DNA from: Nostocaceae cyanobacterium CSSed10_463m
GTDB lineage: Bacteria; Cyanobacteriota; Cyanobacteriia; Cyanobacteriales; Nostocaceae
DNA: 5,877 bases
NCBI GenBank assembly: GCA_003556955.1
Contig: PWQB01000761.1
Span: forward strand, 1-5,877
Reading direction: 5' to 3'
How positions within the stretch are numbered: the stretch's first letter is position 1; every line of letters begins with the position of its first letter. The notes under the pieces are model-generated. The model did not search any database, was not told the origin of the DNA, and was given only the letters and a program-made list of their open reading frames with translations. Positions 5,393 to 5,877 of the stretch are shown here, in pieces. The translations under genes were made by a program, and so were the position numbers.

Positions 5393-5545
5393 AGTTGCCT
5401 TTTAGCACATAACGTGTATCAAGAGTTGAAAAGTAAATTTGTGTAAAAGAGTTGTAATTTGCCGCGATAAACTCTAGTGAAAGACCTCAATCAATGCTAA
5501 GTTAGAGCTGATAAGCTGTAATTAAGGTAGCTAGAAGATAGCATA

Positions 5546-5877
5546 GTGGCTGTTGCAGTTGAAAAATTAATCACACCGGATATTTTAAAGCCAGCGCGTT
5601 ACTTGGGTAACGAACGCCTAGCAGTACATAAACCTTGGGATACGGCAACAATACGTTGGGCGTTAACCTACCCAGAAGTATATGAAGTCGGATCGTCCAA
5701 CTTGGGGCATATCATTCTCTATAACATTTTGAATGCCCAGCCCCAGCAGTTATGCGATCGCTCTTATCTACCAGGTGCTGACCTGGCGGCTAAATTACGG
5801 GCTACTAATACACCCTTGTTTGCCGTAGAATCAAAGCGATCGCTCAGAGAATTTGACATTTTGGGTTTTAGTCTCAG
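5546..5877 (+). CDS. TIGR03960-type B12-binding/radical SAM protein, N-terminal part (truncated by window end)
   Basis: The first 110 codons of a gene that runs off the right edge. The opening (KPARYLGNERLAV, then YPEVYEVGSSNLG at residues 42-54 and ILYNILN at 57-63) is typical of the TIGR03960 family, whose N-terminus resembles a cobalamin-binding fold and is followed by a radical SAM domain; many members continue into a DUF2344 domain. The Cys motif for the Fe-S cluster lies beyond the window. The start is GTG at 5546: an in-frame TAG at 5528 leaves no other start, and a weak GAAG lies 8 nt upstream. Family members often lie upstream of an RNase E/G gene, so rne may follow (inference). Two HIP1 sites fall inside the gene. 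Confidence 0.85.
   Translation, partial: MAVAVEKLITPDILKPARYLGNERLAVHKPWDTATIRWALTYPEVYEVGSSNLGHIILYNILNAQPQQLCDRSYLPGADLAAKLRATNTPLFAVESKRSLREFDILGFSL
5754..5761. repeat. HIP1 octamer GCGATCGC
   Basis: Perfect HIP1 palindrome within the radical SAM gene, encoding part of CDRS. Confidence 0.9.
5836..5843. repeat. HIP1 octamer GCGATCGC
   Basis: A second perfect HIP1 palindrome 82 bp after the previous one, in the same gene, encoding part of KRSL. Confidence 0.9.

Larger units (their letters stand above)
4893..5545. other. Long intergenic region (653 bp), no confident gene
   Basis: AT-rich stretch between the divergent 65-residue gene and the radical SAM gene. It contains a possible -10 box for the former (4905-4910), three TGTGATC motifs (4912, 4950, 4973), the last within a CRP-type palindrome, and a 6-bp inverted repeat AAGTCG/CGACTT (5050-5055, 5071-5076). 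TTGACA occurs twice (5096, 5111) without a matching -10 box. A doubtful small ORF covers 5195-5392. No tRNA or rRNA is seen, and I recognise no known cyanobacterial small RNA, though an unannotated one or a long 5' leader could be here. Confidence 0.6.

Noticed and set aside
4893..5545. NtcA binding site (GTA-N8-TAC)
   Set aside because: I found no match with the correct spacing on inspection; the palindrome present fits the CRP consensus instead.

Overview
The window looks like chromosomal DNA from a filamentous, heterocyst-type cyanobacterium (Nostoc/Anabaena group). Supporting evidence: three perfect HIP1 octamers (GCGATCGC at 1127, 5754 and 5836), heptameric short tandem repeats of the CGAATTA type between genes, small palindromic dispersed repeats, few clear Shine-Dalgarno sites, and gene families typical of this group (DICT sensor protein, pentapeptide-repeat protein, cyanobacterial-type ClpS). 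The assignment rests on sequence character only.

Layout. 76-363 (-) encodes a small single-pass membrane protein with a cysteine cluster. A 259-bp repeat-rich gap (364-622) leads to a + strand pair: a DICT-domain protein with a degenerate HD-GYP-like C-terminus (623-2014) and a pentapeptide-repeat protein (2120-2758). Short CGAATTA heptads sit within 6-9 nt of both start codons. A second small repeat cluster (2797-2848) separates this pair from a - strand pair, clpS (3797-4132) followed by a CPBP/CAAX-type intramembrane protease gene (2863 to 3708 or 3780). Divergent from clpS is a conserved-looking 129-residue unknown (4287-4676). It converges within 18 bp on a 65-residue unknown on the - strand (4695-4892). 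A 653-bp stretch without a confident gene (4893-5545) holds a near-perfect CRP-type palindrome and a doubtful small ORF. The window ends in the first 110 codons of a TIGR03960-type radical SAM protein (GTG start at 5546).

Functional links. clpS and the membrane protease gene lie in the same direction and may be co-transcribed: one is the N-degron adaptor of ClpAP/ClpCP, the other a membrane protease or scaffold. The DICT/HD protein is probably a signalling protein without phosphodiesterase activity, because most HD-GYP metal-binding residues are replaced. The radical SAM gene belongs to a family often found upstream of an RNase E/G gene, which would lie beyond the window.

I see no convincing new multi-gene system. 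The points most worth a second look are the CRP-type site, the degenerate HD-GYP domain, the repeats at start codons, the one-residue register break in the pentapeptide helix, and the repeat-like DNA that encodes the tail of the 129-residue protein.
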